Shown here: positions 1 through 8,406 of the stretch, piece by piece
Layout: each line of letters opens with the position of its first letter
Position numbering within the stretch: the first letter of the stretch is position 1
Assembly (NCBI RefSeq): GCF_002979865.1
Contig: NZ_PCPZ01000005.1
Coordinates: 186,001 to 250,000, forward strand
Direction: 5' to 3'
Length of the DNA stretch: 64,000 nt
Origin: Arthrobacter sp. MYb214
GTDB lineage: Bacteria > Actinomycetota > Actinomycetes > Actinomycetales > Micrococcaceae
Position numbers and translations under genes: made by a program
The notes under the pieces: model-generated
Databases searched by the model: none
What the model saw: the letters and a program-made list of their open reading frames with translations, nothing else
What the model was told of the DNA's origin: nothing

Positions 1-483
1 GGTCAGCATGTCAGCATCCGACACAACAGCGTTCAGGTCTTTTTCTGGAATGGCCTTGAATGCGTCATCCACAGGTGCGAAGACGGTGAACTCATCGCCG
101 TTGAGCGTGTCCACCAGATCCACGTCCTTGTTCAGCTTTCCCGACACGGCCTTGGTCAGGGTGGTCAGCAACGGGTTGTTGGACGCTGCCACGGCTACCG
201 GATCCTGGGCCATGCCTGCAACGGAGCCGTCACCTTCGGGCACTGCTTCTGCGTACGCCGCACATCCTGAACCAACAAGGTTGGCGGCTGGATCCATGGC
301 CGATTCGCTGGCCATGCCCGAATCCTCAGATGCTTCCGGGCTGCTAGAAGCCATGCTCGATGCCGAACTTTCGCTGCTGGGAGTGGACTCGGCGCTGTTG
401 TCCATCGAGCAGGCGCTCAATCCGAACGCGGCTACCGCGGCAATCGAGAGCAGTCCTACCGTCTTGCGCTGCATGGTTTTCAT
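1..483 (-). CDS. Fasciclin (FAS1) domain lipoprotein, C-terminus cut by window edge
   Basis: The minus-strand frame starts at ATG 483 behind an AAGGAG box and runs off the left edge, so only about 160 residues are visible. It opens with a lipoprotein signal (hydrophobic stretch, then GLSAC with the lipid-acceptor Cys at residue 25), followed by a Ser/Ala/Glu-rich low-complexity linker. The FAS1 fold then begins, with the typical DPVAVAASNNPLLTTL opening and the FTVFAPVDDAFKAIP motif. FAS1 lipoproteins (MPT70/MPB83-like) are anchored outside the membrane and are thought to mediate adhesion or matrix contacts. The domain end lies outside the window, so completeness cannot be judged. Confidence 0.88.
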   Translation of the reverse strand, partial: MKTMQRKTVGLLSIAAVAAFGLSACSMDNSAESTPSSESSASSMASSSPEASEDSGMASESAMDPAANLVGSGCAAYAEAVPEGDGSVAGMAQDPVAVAASNNPLLTTLTKAVSGKLNKDVDLVDTLNGDEFTVFAPVDDAFKAIPEKDLNAVVSDADMLT

Positions 484-641
484 GTCGAACTCCTTACCTG
501 GCGACCCCGTTGGGCCAGTTGGTTTTCCAAACCTCTTGGTTTGGGTTTTCACAGGGCATTCGGGGCAAAGTGGTTCGCGGATTGGAACTTATTTAAAGAT
601 TTTCTGTTCCGCACATTAGGGGCTCATATCATGACTGATTG

Positions 642-2504
642 CTAGCGCTTAGCCGAGGCATAGAGCTCGTTGACGAAGCCGTTTGCTCTCTCAAGAAACT
701 TACTTCGCTTGAGTTTCAAAGTCGGTGTCAGCAGTTCACTGTTTTCCCCTAAATCGGTAGAAAGCATAAGAAACTCTTTGACTTGTTCACTTCTTGCTAC
801 CCGCTTATTGGCTGAGCTGACGGAGTCGAGGACGACTTGAAACAAGAGCCCGTTTCTAATCCTGTCAATTGACCCTTCTGTGCGAGGCTGAAAAAGGGAT
901 GCGTCTGTAATCCCTTGGCTAGAGGCCCACTGTTTGACTGCTTCCGGGTCAATCAGTACGAGGCATCCCAAGAACGGCTTACCTTCTCCAACCATTACCG
1001 CGTGGGCAATCAATGGCTCAGTTTCGACGTATCCTTCCCATATGCTGGGGGATATTGTCTTCCCTCCCGCAGTTACTATGACATCTTTGATTCTTCCCTT
1101 CAGCGTGATGCGCCCAAGGTTGTCCAAGGATCCCAGGTCTCCTGTGCGGAAGAAGCCATCGGTGAAAGCGTCGGCGTTGTCGTCGGGATTGGTATATCCA
1201 GCAAATACGCCGATTCCTTGTGCGAGCACCTCACCGTCGTCCGATATTCGTACAGTGGTCCCAGGCATCGGAACTCCCACGGTTCCAGACTTGATCGACC
1301 CGGGCATATTTCCCGTTAGCGGCGCTGTAGTTTCTGTCAGCCCATAGCCCTCGATTACTGGCAAGCCAATACCCCTGAAAAAGAGGGAAACTTCTCTATC
1401 TAGGGTTGCAGCTCCTGATAGCAGGTACTCAAGACGACCGCCGACTACTTTTCTTAGACGCGAGTAGAAAATCCGATCAAAAATGAAATGTCTCATCCTA
1501 AGGCTAGGAGAAGCTTGCTTCGACGAAGCGGTATCGTGTCCCTCAGCCATCGCGCCCCACTGCGTTGCCGTGTCGCTGGCCCACTTCCAAATACGATTCA
1601 GGCGTTTCTGATTGGCGGCCTGTGCTGCGGAGTCTTGGATCTTCTGTAGCACCCGTGGCACTACTACGAGAAATGTGGGTTTGAGGAATTCCAAAGACGG
1701 TATTACTTCTTTGGGTTCTGAGAGATGCGCGATGCGCATCCCGTTAGCCAAACAAATCAGCTGTAGACCACGAGCCAGAACGTGGGCCATGGGAAGGAAA
1801 ATAATCGTATTTCCTGTCTCCTTAACCACTTCAGTGTAAGCGGCAGCAACATTGAGTACTAAGCCAACGAGGTTACCGTGCGTAATTAAAGCGCCCTTGG
1901 GTGCTGCCGTCGTTCCCGAAGTGTAGACGATAGTCGCTATCGTCTCTGACGTTGCCAACAATCGTCGTTCTTCAACAGCACCATCGGTGATAGATTTCCC
2001 TTCGTCAACAAGATCCTCAAGATCGAGATCGTTCCGGGTGTCCATTGTCCAGATTCTCGACCCGCATATTCCCGCGCCACTTAGCCCGCGCTCGAGAATC
2101 GAGGCGTGGTCGGTGCTTCCAGCAACTATAAATTTTGGGGAGCAATCGGCAAGTATGGCTGTGACCTGATCAAGCGACGAAGTTTCATAAATAGGGACCA
2201 CGACCGCACCTGCAAACCATGCCGCCATATCCACCTGAGCCCATTCGTAGCGTGTAGGTGACATAATCACAAGCTTGTTTCCAGGTTGCAGCCCACTAGC
2301 GATGAGCCCCTTAGCCAATGCCTGCACTTCGAGAAAAAATTCTCGAGTAGTTATTTGCTTCCAGGGGGCAGCAACGGGACCATCAGCAGATCGAACTTCG
2401 AATGCTATATGTTCAGGCGAATTCTTCAGGCGCTCCATCAAGAGATCGGTGGCATTCCTGTGCATGTGCGAAGTGGCCAATAGCGGCGTCGCAAATTCCC
2501 TCAT
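642..2504 (-). CDS. Long-chain fatty acid-CoA ligase (AMP-forming)
   Basis: A 620-residue acyl-adenylate enzyme of the FadD15-like type, which activates fatty acids with ATP and CoA. The P-loop motif YTSGTTAAPKG is at about residues 194-204. The GYGLTETTAPLT motif, the TGDLG motif and the late KGRIKDVIVTAGGKTISP segment (hinge region) are all present. The frame is open to 2591, but ATG 2504 (MREFATPLL) is preferred because a GAAGGA box sits 7 nt upstream and family members begin near here. It is a single gene, divergent from the DUF1295 gene to its right. Substrate range cannot be read from sequence. Confidence 0.9.
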   Translation of the reverse strand: MREFATPLLATSHMHRNATDLLMERLKNSPEHIAFEVRSADGPVAAPWKQITTREFFLEVQALAKGLIASGLQPGNKLVIMSPTRYEWAQVDMAAWFAGAVVVPIYETSSLDQVTAILADCSPKFIVAGSTDHASILERGLSGAGICGSRIWTMDTRNDLDLEDLVDEGKSITDGAVEERRLLATSETIATIVYTSGTTAAPKGALITHGNLVGLVLNVAAAYTEVVKETGNTIIFLPMAHVLARGLQLICLANGMRIAHLSEPKEVIPSLEFLKPTFLVVVPRVLQKIQDSAAQAANQKRLNRIWKWASDTATQWGAMAEGHDTASSKQASPSLRMRHFIFDRIFYSRLRKVVGGRLEYLLSGAATLDREVSLFFRGIGLPVIEGYGLTETTAPLTGNMPGSIKSGTVGVPMPGTTVRISDDGEVLAQGIGVFAGYTNPDDNADAFTDGFFRTGDLGSLDNLGRITLKGRIKDVIVTAGGKTISPSIWEGYVETEPLIAHAVMVGEGKPFLGCLVLIDPEAVKQWASSQGITDASLFQPRTEGSIDRIRNGLLFQVVLDSVSSANKRVARSEQVKEFLMLSTDLGENSELLTPTLKLKRSKFLERANGFVNELYASAKR

Positions 2505-3055
2505 AGCTCGTCCTTCCGGGCAGGGGTAACGGTGGATATCAAATACGGACAGGACTAGCCTGCTGTGGACTACTTCTCGGTCAGGCGTCATTCAAGGTAG
2601 GCATTGTTGGGCGCTATCATCTCAGATAGGCAGCATAAGCAGGGACGAGGCAAGGTTCGCATAGCTTGGTTTCAAGCTTGTTTAATGTGGGGCTTGAAGC
2701 CAAGCTATGCGTTCCGTTTCGACGTAACAACTAGTCAATCGAGATTAGAACGGTTTTCGTCCAGCATTCAGAATGCTTGATTTGTTCAGTCCGGCCAATT
2801 TACAGGTCGTGAACAGTTCTGGGGACGAAAGCTGTTTCTGCGATCCTCCGCCAACAGTAAGCATCTCTTAGACGATAGCCCCGCGAAGAGATGCCATGAG
2901 AAGCGTCAAGCCGCGATTCCGTCAAAAGCTTTGGCTCAACCTGTGTCCAATAGTATTGCCCGGTCCCAGAGAATATGATGAGGCGACTCTTGGATAAAAG
3001 TATCGCAGGATCCCTGGATTGTCTCTGAGGGAAATTTAACGGAGGAAACCTCATA
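2505..3055. other. Divergent intergenic region, 551 bp
   Basis: It separates the acyl-CoA ligase (left, minus) from the DUF1295 gene (right, plus). It contains one large hairpin (2658-2711, listed separately) and no convincing coding sequence. A 139-codon minus-strand frame overlapping the start of the DUF1295 gene has no family features and looks like a shadow. A GGAGGA ribosome-binding site for the DUF1295 gene lies at about 3041-3046. Confidence 0.6.
2658..2711. repeat. 20-bp inverted repeat in a divergent promoter region
   Basis: Left arm 2658-2677 and right arm 2692-2711 are complementary at 19 of 20 positions, around a 14-nt loop. Neither side has a T-run, and the flanking genes point away from it, so it is not placed like a terminator. 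It could be a mobile-element relic or a large regulatory palindrome. Confidence 0.6.
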
Positions 3056-3925
3056 ATGAAGAGCAAGGAACGCAAGGCGCTGACCGCTATGCCTGTAGTG
3101 CTTCTGCTAGGTGTGCTGCTTGCATTGTCCGGTAGTGATGGCGGGATTACATGGGGTTCGATGCCCCTCTTCGCTCTGGCTGTACTGGCGTCCTTTATAG
3201 CCCAATGGATCGCATTCATACCTTCATTCCTAAGGCAAACAGAGAGATTCTACGACCTGACCGGAACCCTGACCTATACAGCAGTCACATTGCTCCTGCT
3301 TCTCTTAGTCCCTGAAGTTCATTCAAGATCGCTACTACTGGCATTCATGGTCCTGGCCTGGACTCTTAGGCTGGGAATCTTCCTCTTCAGCCGTGTCACT
3401 AGGGACGGCAAAGATGATCGCTTCGACCAGATCAAACCGTCTTTTATCCGGTTTCTCAGCGTCTGGACCATTCAGGGTCTCTGGGTCTCTTTCACTGCTG
3501 CTACTGCTTGGGCTGCTATGACCTCGGAATACTCTAGTGAATTGGACGGATTCGCACTGGTCGGACTCGTCATCTGGGCGATTGGGTTGGGTGTGGAAAG
3601 CCTAGCCGATCACCAGAAATCAATTTTCAAACGCGACCCGCAAAATCAAGGGAAATTCATCTCCTCCGGACTCTGGTCCAAATCTCGCCATCCCAACTAT
3701 TTCGGAGAGATTCTGCTTTGGATCGGCGTGGCTGTTGTGGCCGCTCCGGCGTTGCAGCACTGGCAGTGGGTTGTGATGATCTCACCGGTATTCGTCGCCG
3801 TGTTGCTCATCAAGATCAGCGGAATCCCGCTGCTTGAAGCGAAAGCTGAATCAAAATGGGGAGGCCGCGCCGACTATGAAACCTACAAGGAAAACACGCC
3901 GGTGCTTATTCCTAAGTTCTGGTAG
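3056..3925 (+). CDS. DUF1295 / steroid 5-alpha-reductase-like membrane protein
   Basis: A 289-residue protein with about seven hydrophobic segments. The C-terminal signature SRHPNYFGEILLWIG is typical of the DUF1295 family, related to steroid 5-alpha reductases and isoprenylcysteine methyltransferases. Family members are integral membrane proteins and most are of unknown substrate. ATG 3056 follows a GGAGGA box at good distance. The gene stands alone between a divergent acyl-CoA ligase and a long spacer. Confidence 0.85.
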   Translation: MKSKERKALTAMPVVLLLGVLLALSGSDGGITWGSMPLFALAVLASFIAQWIAFIPSFLRQTERFYDLTGTLTYTAVTLLLLLLVPEVHSRSLLLAFMVLAWTLRLGIFLFSRVTRDGKDDRFDQIKPSFIRFLSVWTIQGLWVSFTAATAWAAMTSEYSSELDGFALVGLVIWAIGLGVESLADHQKSIFKRDPQNQGKFISSGLWSKSRHPNYFGEILLWIGVAVVAAPALQHWQWVVMISPVFVAVLLIKISGIPLLEAKAESKWGGRADYETYKENTPVLIPKFW

Positions 3926-4217
3926 GAAACGGTTTGCTGAAATAGTTGCTGATGCTCTCTAGACTCTGGCACTTCTAGAATTTGCTCTATGTGAAGTCGT
4001 CGAGATGCAAAACGAATCTAGACCAGATAAAGCGGGCTGCGCATCGTCGACAGGCGTAGGTTGCCCTGCATCGCAGGTGACAGCGCGGGCCAACCTGGCC
4101 AGTGCGAATCTGCCAACCGGCCATGCTGGATAGTGGGTCTGATTGCCACTGCGATGCTGAGCCTCGGAAATTTATGATGCTTCCGCCACTAAGCGGAAGG
4201 CGCGAATGCTTTAACGG
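3926..4217. other. Intergenic spacer without recognised gene
   Basis: No frame here has a ribosome-binding site and a recognisable protein. The spacer lies between a plus-strand gene end and the convergent DJ-1/PfpI gene and ends in the terminator hairpin at 4218-4257. Confidence 0.5.
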
Positions 4218-4257
4218 AAAATTCCTCGTAGGCCTCTGTCGACCTACGAGGAATTTT
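4218..4257. terminator. Bidirectional rho-independent terminator
   Basis: A perfect 15-bp stem (4218-4232 with 4243-4257) has A-rich and T-rich outer ends on opposite sides, so it can serve both converging genes. Confidence 0.8.
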
Positions 4258-4319
4258 GGCCGGATGCAGCCGCTTATGAGATATCCGCAGGGGTAGGGAA
4301 GCGCTACCCACAGATGTTT

Positions 4320-5060
4320 TTAGTCTTCCTCGGACTGGGCAGCGTCATTTTCTGAGGAAGCTTCCTCCCTGGCCTTTTCTTGATGGATCACCGCGGCCAG
4401 CAGTTTTTCCATTTCCTTTGCAACACCGGCAGCCGAGGCAGGGTTCTGACCGGTGACCAGACGCTCGGATACCTGGACATTTTCCTCGAAATCATCGGCG
4501 GCGATATGGTTGGCCCCCTGCTCAACAAGTTTGTCGGCCAATGAGAATGGAATGATCTTGTCCTTGCCGACCGCGACTTCTTCATCGTTGGTAAAGACAG
4601 CAACATCCTTGCCGCTCAGCAACTTGATTCCGTGGTGCAGTTCTACATCCAGTAACCCTGCCGGACCGTGGCATACTGCGCCAACTATGCCTCCACTGTT
4701 GTAGACGGTCCCGATGAGCTTTTGCAAGAATTCGTTGTTGGGGAAGTCCCACATGGTGCCATGACCACCGACAAGATAGATGGCATCGTACTGGTCCGGA
4801 TCAACTACCTCGACCCTGGCCGTGTTGTAGAGGCCTGCTCTCGTGGTTTCGTCTTGGGTGAACTGCACCTGAATCGGATCATCGGTATCGACCGTATCTT
4901 GTGGCGGCTGCCCGCCCTTGATGGAGGCGAAGTCGACGAAATGTCCCGAATCCCGGAAAACCTTCCAGGGATGAGCCGCTTCTGCGACGTTGTATCCGGT
5001 GGGTTCCCCTCCTGCACCGAGTTCGGAAACGCTGGTGAGGACCATGAGGATTTTCTTCAC
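4320..5060 (-). CDS. DJ-1/PfpI family protein (type 1 glutamine amidotransferase-like)
   Basis: A 246-residue protein with the class I amidotransferase-like fold. The nucleophile elbow AVCHGPAGLL contains the conserved Cys-His pair, and YDAIYLVGGHGTMWDFP precedes it as in Hsp31/HchA-like members. This family includes glyoxalase III/deglycase-like and chaperone proteins, and the exact activity here is uncertain. The C-terminus is an acidic tail rich in Glu and Asp, unusual for the core fold. It lies next to the envelope-stress locus, which fits a stress role by inference only. Confidence 0.85.
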   Translation of the reverse strand: MKKILMVLTSVSELGAGGEPTGYNVAEAAHPWKVFRDSGHFVDFASIKGGQPPQDTVDTDDPIQVQFTQDETTRAGLYNTARVEVVDPDQYDAIYLVGGHGTMWDFPNNEFLQKLIGTVYNSGGIVGAVCHGPAGLLDVELHHGIKLLSGKDVAVFTNDEEVAVGKDKIIPFSLADKLVEQGANHIAADDFEENVQVSERLVTGQNPASAAGVAKEMEKLLAAVIHQEKAREEASSENDAAQSEED

Positions 5061-5281
5061 GTTAATGACCTTTCATAAATTTCGGCTCCCCAGTTTCCAT
5101 TTCCTATGCTGAGGGGGAATCTGTGGAAGATATCGTGAATCTTGTTCTGAATCGTGGTCTCGCTCCGTGCTGTAGTCTTGCAGACCGCGGAAGACTTGCA
5201 GATCTGCTGCTGGCTTCTCACGCTGTCAAGCTACACGCATGAGGGCTGATTCTCGAAGTGTTTTAGCGCTTGAATCAGCGA

Positions 5282-5485
5282 TCACGGATTATTAAACCTA
5301 GAATTGTTTTTGGCATCTTTGATAGAGTCCTTGACGTCCTCCGCCGATTGCTTCGCCTTAGCTGCGGCTTGGTCCTTGAGCCCTTCGGCCTGCAGGTCCT
5401 TGTTGTTGGTGGCATCGCCCATGCTTTCTTTGGCTTTGCCGGATACTTCCTGGGCTTTGTTCTTAATTTTGTCTCCGAGTCCTAT
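5282..5485 (-). CDS. CsbD-like stress protein with apparent non-canonical (ATA) start
   Basis: This minus-strand frame encodes a 67-residue, Lys/Ala/Glu/Asp-rich protein. It begins with the typical CsbD opening GLGDKIKNKAQEVSGKAKE and carries the SMGDATNNKDLQAEG repeat-like segment of the family. CsbD-like proteins are small general-stress proteins of unknown mechanism. The usual Met codon before GLGDK reads ATA here (5485-5483), preceded by ATC, with a reasonable AAAGGAAG box upstream. No in-frame ATG, GTG or TTG lies before the upstream stop. Either ATA/ATC is used, or initiation has been lost by a single G-to-A change. It closes the Asp23/AmaP gene cluster. Confidence 0.75.
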   Translation of the reverse strand: MGLGDKIKNKAQEVSGKAKESMGDATNNKDLQAEGLKDQAAAKAKQSAEDVKDSIKDAKNNSRFNNP

Positions 5486-5521
5486 GATGCTTCCTTTCGA
5501 TTGGTTGACTAATACAAACTA

Positions 5522-6103
5522 TTAGGTCAGGGTCGTTCTAGCGGATGGCCCGGATTTTTTGGGCTGAAAATCAATGTTCACGTGTTTCTCCGCGAACTGG
5601 GCACCGAGAGCTTGCTCCATCTGAGGAATAAGAACGTCCCGAACCAGGCCTATGCCATCGATTGGCCGGGCATCCGCACGCAAAGTGAAGCGTGCGTAGA
5701 GTACGGGGTTCTTCGCTGCTCCATTGATGCGGATATCTGCGATGTCGACCTCGGGGGTGCTTTCAGCTGCTTCCTCGGCGGCCATGGAGACGGTCCTCGA
5801 ATCAACGGTGGAGACACCAGTGCCGTTACCGGAACGGTAGATGAAAGTTCGTTTGCCTGGTTTCTTAGGTAGAGCTGACATCATTACAAAGATCAAGATG
5901 ATCGTCATCAGGGCTAGTGCGCCGGCCAGGTAAATACCTAATTCTGGCATTTGTGCAGAAAAGGTATCGATTAAACGCGTCTGCGCGAGTCCGTTTCGAG
6001 TTGAATCCCAGCTTAGCCAGGCCACGGCAGCGCCACTTGCCATAAGAAGCAGCCCGAGAAGCGCCAGCATGACTCGTTGCCGAATACTGTTGGGTTTCCA
6101 CAA
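5522..6103 (-). CDS. amaP: Alkaline-shock membrane anchor (AmaP-like) protein
   Basis: A 193-residue protein with two N-terminal transmembrane segments (about residues 11-31 and 55-76) and a soluble cytoplasmic C-terminal domain. This is the arrangement of AmaP, which anchors Asp23 at the membrane in Firmicutes. It starts with TTG 6103 behind a strong GAGGAGG box and follows the DUF6286-like gene by 2 nt, so it is translated from the same mRNA as two Asp23 proteins. The assignment rests on topology and neighbours more than on a sharp motif. Confidence 0.7.
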   Translation of the reverse strand: MWKPNSIRQRVMLALLGLLLMASGAAVAWLSWDSTRNGLAQTRLIDTFSAQMPELGIYLAGALALMTIILIFVMMSALPKKPGKRTFIYRSGNGTGVSTVDSRTVSMAAEEAAESTPEVDIADIRINGAAKNPVLYARFTLRADARPIDGIGLVRDVLIPQMEQALGAQFAEKHVNIDFQPKKSGPSARTTLT

Positions 6104-6105
6104 AT

Positions 6106-6657
6106 CTACTGTCCTCCTCGGGTAGTTGCTTTGACGCTGACTCTTATCGAATGCGCCAGCGGGATTGCGGATAGCTTTTTTTGGACGTTCGCTTGCACCG
6201 ACTGTGAAATATCGCTAGTTTCATGCACCGGAGTGAAAACGCTGACATGCAGCCTCTTACCCCGCAATGTCGGCGAGGCGCCACCCACCCCATCAGTGCG
6301 CTCTGCTTCATAACGGGCCAGGTTGGCCAAGCCGCGGTTATCCGCAACCCACTCTTCTTGTTCGTCGACTGAGTCCCATTCAAGCAACGCTGTGCTGTGC
6401 TTTCCCGGGACTAAGGCAACAATGAACAGAAGCAGTCCGAGAATTGCAACGCCCACAGCTACGGCGATCAAATTGTTATTCGCCCAAACAATGTTCTTGG
6501 CAGAATCCAGAAATCCGGTTACCCAGCTCGGCCAGGAACCGCTGTCCAGTCTGATCAGGCAAATCACCAGGGACGTAGTTGAGATGCCTAATAGCACTAT
6601 GCAGGTACTGAGCAGGGTTGCAGTTCTGGCACTGCGGACATGCCAAAATCTGCTCAT
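6106..6657 (-). CDS. DUF6286-like membrane protein of the Asp23 operon
   Basis: A 183-residue protein with two hydrophobic segments (about 13-35 and 63-85) and a C-terminal soluble domain containing a RGKRLHVSVFTP strand. Actinobacterial Asp23 operons often carry such a DUF6286-type protein next to AmaP. Its start ATG overlaps the stop of the upstream Asp23 gene (ATGA), which indicates translational coupling. Its function is unknown. By position it probably helps assemble the Asp23 layer at the membrane. Confidence 0.65.
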   Translation of the reverse strand: MSRFWHVRSARTATLLSTCIVLLGISTTSLVICLIRLDSGSWPSWVTGFLDSAKNIVWANNNLIAVAVGVAILGLLLFIVALVPGKHSTALLEWDSVDEQEEWVADNRGLANLARYEAERTDGVGGASPTLRGKRLHVSVFTPVHETSDISQSVQANVQKKLSAIPLAHSIRVSVKATTRGGQ

Positions 6658-7034
6658 AACAGACTCCTCTCCTCAGCGTTTGCTGAAACTGCATGAAGCC
6701 AAGCAACGTCGATGTCGACTTGGACAGACGAGACCCCCAAGAATTGAACGAGCTCATCTGTCACTTGTTGACGTATGGCCTCGCAAGTTTGCTGCAGGCA
6801 CAACGGATATCGGATGCCGACTTTCAGCTTGACTGCTACGGTACCCCCGAGAACTTCGGCCGTAGCAGCAGGCTTCCCTGCGATAGCGCGAGGTTTGCCC
6901 AATTGCAACAGGCCGCCAGAGCTGGCTCCGACTCCAGGGATCTTGGAGGCGGCTTTGGCTGCGATCTTGGAATAGATCTGGTTATCCACAGTAGTAGCAC
7001 CCACAGTGGCACTTTTTGTTTCCACCCTGGTCAC
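6654..7034 (-). CDS. Asp23/Gls24 family envelope stress protein (short copy)
   Basis: A 126-residue Asp23/Gls24 domain protein: VDNQIYSKIAAKAASKIPGV near the N-terminus, then a basic loop and the VAVKLKVGIRYP strand, ending in VQVDIDVAWL. Family members are abundant cell-envelope stress proteins. It starts at GTG 7034, overlapping the stop of the small membrane gene upstream (GTGA). It is the second Asp23 paralogue of this operon and shorter than the 7245-7751 copy. Confidence 0.85.
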   Translation of the reverse strand: MTRVETKSATVGATTVDNQIYSKIAAKAASKIPGVGASSGGLLQLGKPRAIAGKPAATAEVLGGTVAVKLKVGIRYPLCLQQTCEAIRQQVTDELVQFLGVSSVQVDIDVAWLHAVSANAEERSLL

Positions 7035-7207
7035 CGCCTACGGGTAATGAATACACGCTCCCAATCGACGCGGGTCTGCAGGAACCAGCCGACCACACCA
7101 CCGATGAGCACGAAGAATGCTACGACTATGAACTGGGTGAATGAGCCGAACGCTATGAACAGTCCGGCCACTAGCCCTATTGCCAGTCCCCACCTGAGCT
7201 TATCCAT
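7031..7207 (-). CDS. Small DUF2273-like membrane protein (58 aa)
   Basis: A 58-residue protein starting at ATG 7207. It has two hydrophobic helices (MDKLRWGLAIGLVAGLFIAF, then a second ending GGVVGWFLQT) and a basic C-terminus. Size, topology and position between two Asp23 genes match the DUF2273 small membrane proteins that accompany Asp23 and AmaP. Its stop overlaps the GTG of the next Asp23 gene. It is easily missed because it is short. Confidence 0.75.
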   Translation of the reverse strand: MDKLRWGLAIGLVAGLFIAFGSFTQFIVVAFFVLIGGVVGWFLQTRVDWERVFITRRR

Positions 7208-7244
7208 GGGTATTCCTTTCGTTGCCCATCGGCAGTGTTGTGGC

Positions 7245-7751
7245 CTACTTCAAGTCTTCGCGCGGCTCGTCGTCTTCGTCATCTTCTGGCAGGTGGACGT
7301 CGGTGACATCGATGTTCACTTCGATGACTTCCAGTCCGGTGGCACGTTCCACCTGGGAAACAATGTTCGCGCGGATGTCCTCGGAGACCTCCACAATTGA
7401 GAATCCATAGGAGACGACGATGGAGACGTCGATCGCGGTCTGCTGCTCGCCCTTTTCCACGCTCACCCCGCCTGAGGTGTTCGCCGAGGCACCTGGGATG
7501 CGTTCTGCCAGGGAATTGAAAGTTCGGCGCGCAGCGTTGCCCATTGCGTATACCCCGGGCACTTCGCGTGCTGCGATGCTGGCGATCTTCTGAACAACCC
7601 GGTCTTCAATGGTCGTCTTGCCCAATTCGGTGTGCAGTGGGCCCGTAAGGTGCTCTTCCTGAGCATCCTGGTTCCCCTGGCGCTTGGCTTGACGTTCCAG
7701 TTCCTCGCCAGTTGGCTTGATTACCTTGTCGTTCGACATTGGCTGTGCCAT
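7245..7751 (-). CDS. Asp23/Gls24 family envelope stress protein
   Basis: A 168-residue Asp23/Gls24 protein. The domain runs from TTIEDRVVQKIASIAAREVP through AIDVSIVVSYGFSIVEV to GLEVIEVNIDVTDVHLPED, with an acidic C-terminus. ATG 7751 is chosen over the longer frame (to 7829) because a TAGGAG box precedes it and the extra residues are unlike the family. It is the first gene of a minus-strand operon (Asp23, DUF2273-like, Asp23, DUF6286-like, AmaP-like, CsbD). Its promoter must lie in the 113-bp divergent region shared with the sigma-factor gene. Confidence 0.88.
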   Translation of the reverse strand: MAQPMSNDKVIKPTGEELERQAKRQGNQDAQEEHLTGPLHTELGKTTIEDRVVQKIASIAAREVPGVYAMGNAARRTFNSLAERIPGASANTSGGVSVEKGEQQTAIDVSIVVSYGFSIVEVSEDIRANIVSQVERATGLEVIEVNIDVTDVHLPEDDEDDEPREDLK

Positions 7752-7836
7752 GTTCTTCACTCCTATATCGAGGGAAACTCTTTCGCTTACACTCATACAG
7801 ACGAGGTCCGTACCAATATCCTCACACATAATTTAA

Positions 7837-7852
7837 GTGATCTACATCACAA
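7837..7852. promoter_or_regulatory. Candidate CRP/GlxR-type site in the divergent stress promoter region
   Basis: The sequence AGTGATCTACATCACA has perfect GTGA-N6-TCAC symmetry and differs from the CRP/GlxR consensus TGTGA-N6-TCACA at one outer base. It lies between the Asp23 operon and the sigma gene, 12 nt before the sigma GTG start. Confidence 0.5.
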
Positions 7853-7864
7853 TAGGGGGATTGT

Positions 7865-8406
7865 GTGGATGAATTAAAACGGTTAGCGGTCGTGGGCCGG
7901 TCCCGTGAGGGTGATTCAGAAGCTTTCGGAATGCTCGTTGCCGAACTGACCCGGGGCTTAGGAGATACTGCCGTTCCTTTTTTGAGAATTGGCAAGATGC
8001 GGATGACGCGGTGCAGGAAGCTTGGATCAAAGCCTGGAGAAGCATGCACACCCTCCAGCAGAATGGCGCCTTCAAGACGTGGCTTTTTCGAATGACAAGG
8101 AATATTTGCCTGGAGCGAGTTCGTTCAGCCCAAAGTCGTGTTCACGTAGTTGATGCCGAAGAATTCTCCGGGCAGCCGGCAGCGAAGCACCTTTCGCCCG
8201 AATACCTAGCTGTGCAGCGAAGTGAGGTTGATAGGGCGTGGAATATCGTCGCCAAGCTACCATCGACCTTGAAGCAGGCTTTTGTTCTGGTATGCCTTGA
8301 GGACATGACCTATGAGCAAGCAGCTACAATCGCCAACACGTCAGAATCAACTATTCGAGGACGGGTCGCGCGGGCCCGCAAGGCAATTATCGAGGCGGTG
8401 TCATGA
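7865..8406 (+). pseudogene. ECF-like sigma-70 factor interrupted by one frameshift
   Basis: GTG 7865, behind AGGGGGA, opens a frame reading DELKRLAVVGRSREGDSEAFGMLVAELT. The rest of region 2 (LRRYCRSFFENWQDADD, then AVQEAWIKAWRSM) and region 4 (LKQAFVLVCLEDMTYEQAAT) continue in a different frame. The switch falls in the cccgggg run at about 7950-7956. One extra base would give a continuous 180-residue sigma factor. This may be a true inactivation, a homopolymer error or, less likely, programmed frameshifting. It is divergent from the Asp23 operon and overlaps the next gene (ATGA), so it probably controls this stress locus. Confidence 0.8.

Noticed and set aside
2800-3219. A 139-codon minus-strand frame before the DUF1295 gene
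   Set aside because: It overlaps the DUF1295 start and has no family similarity or ribosome-binding site.
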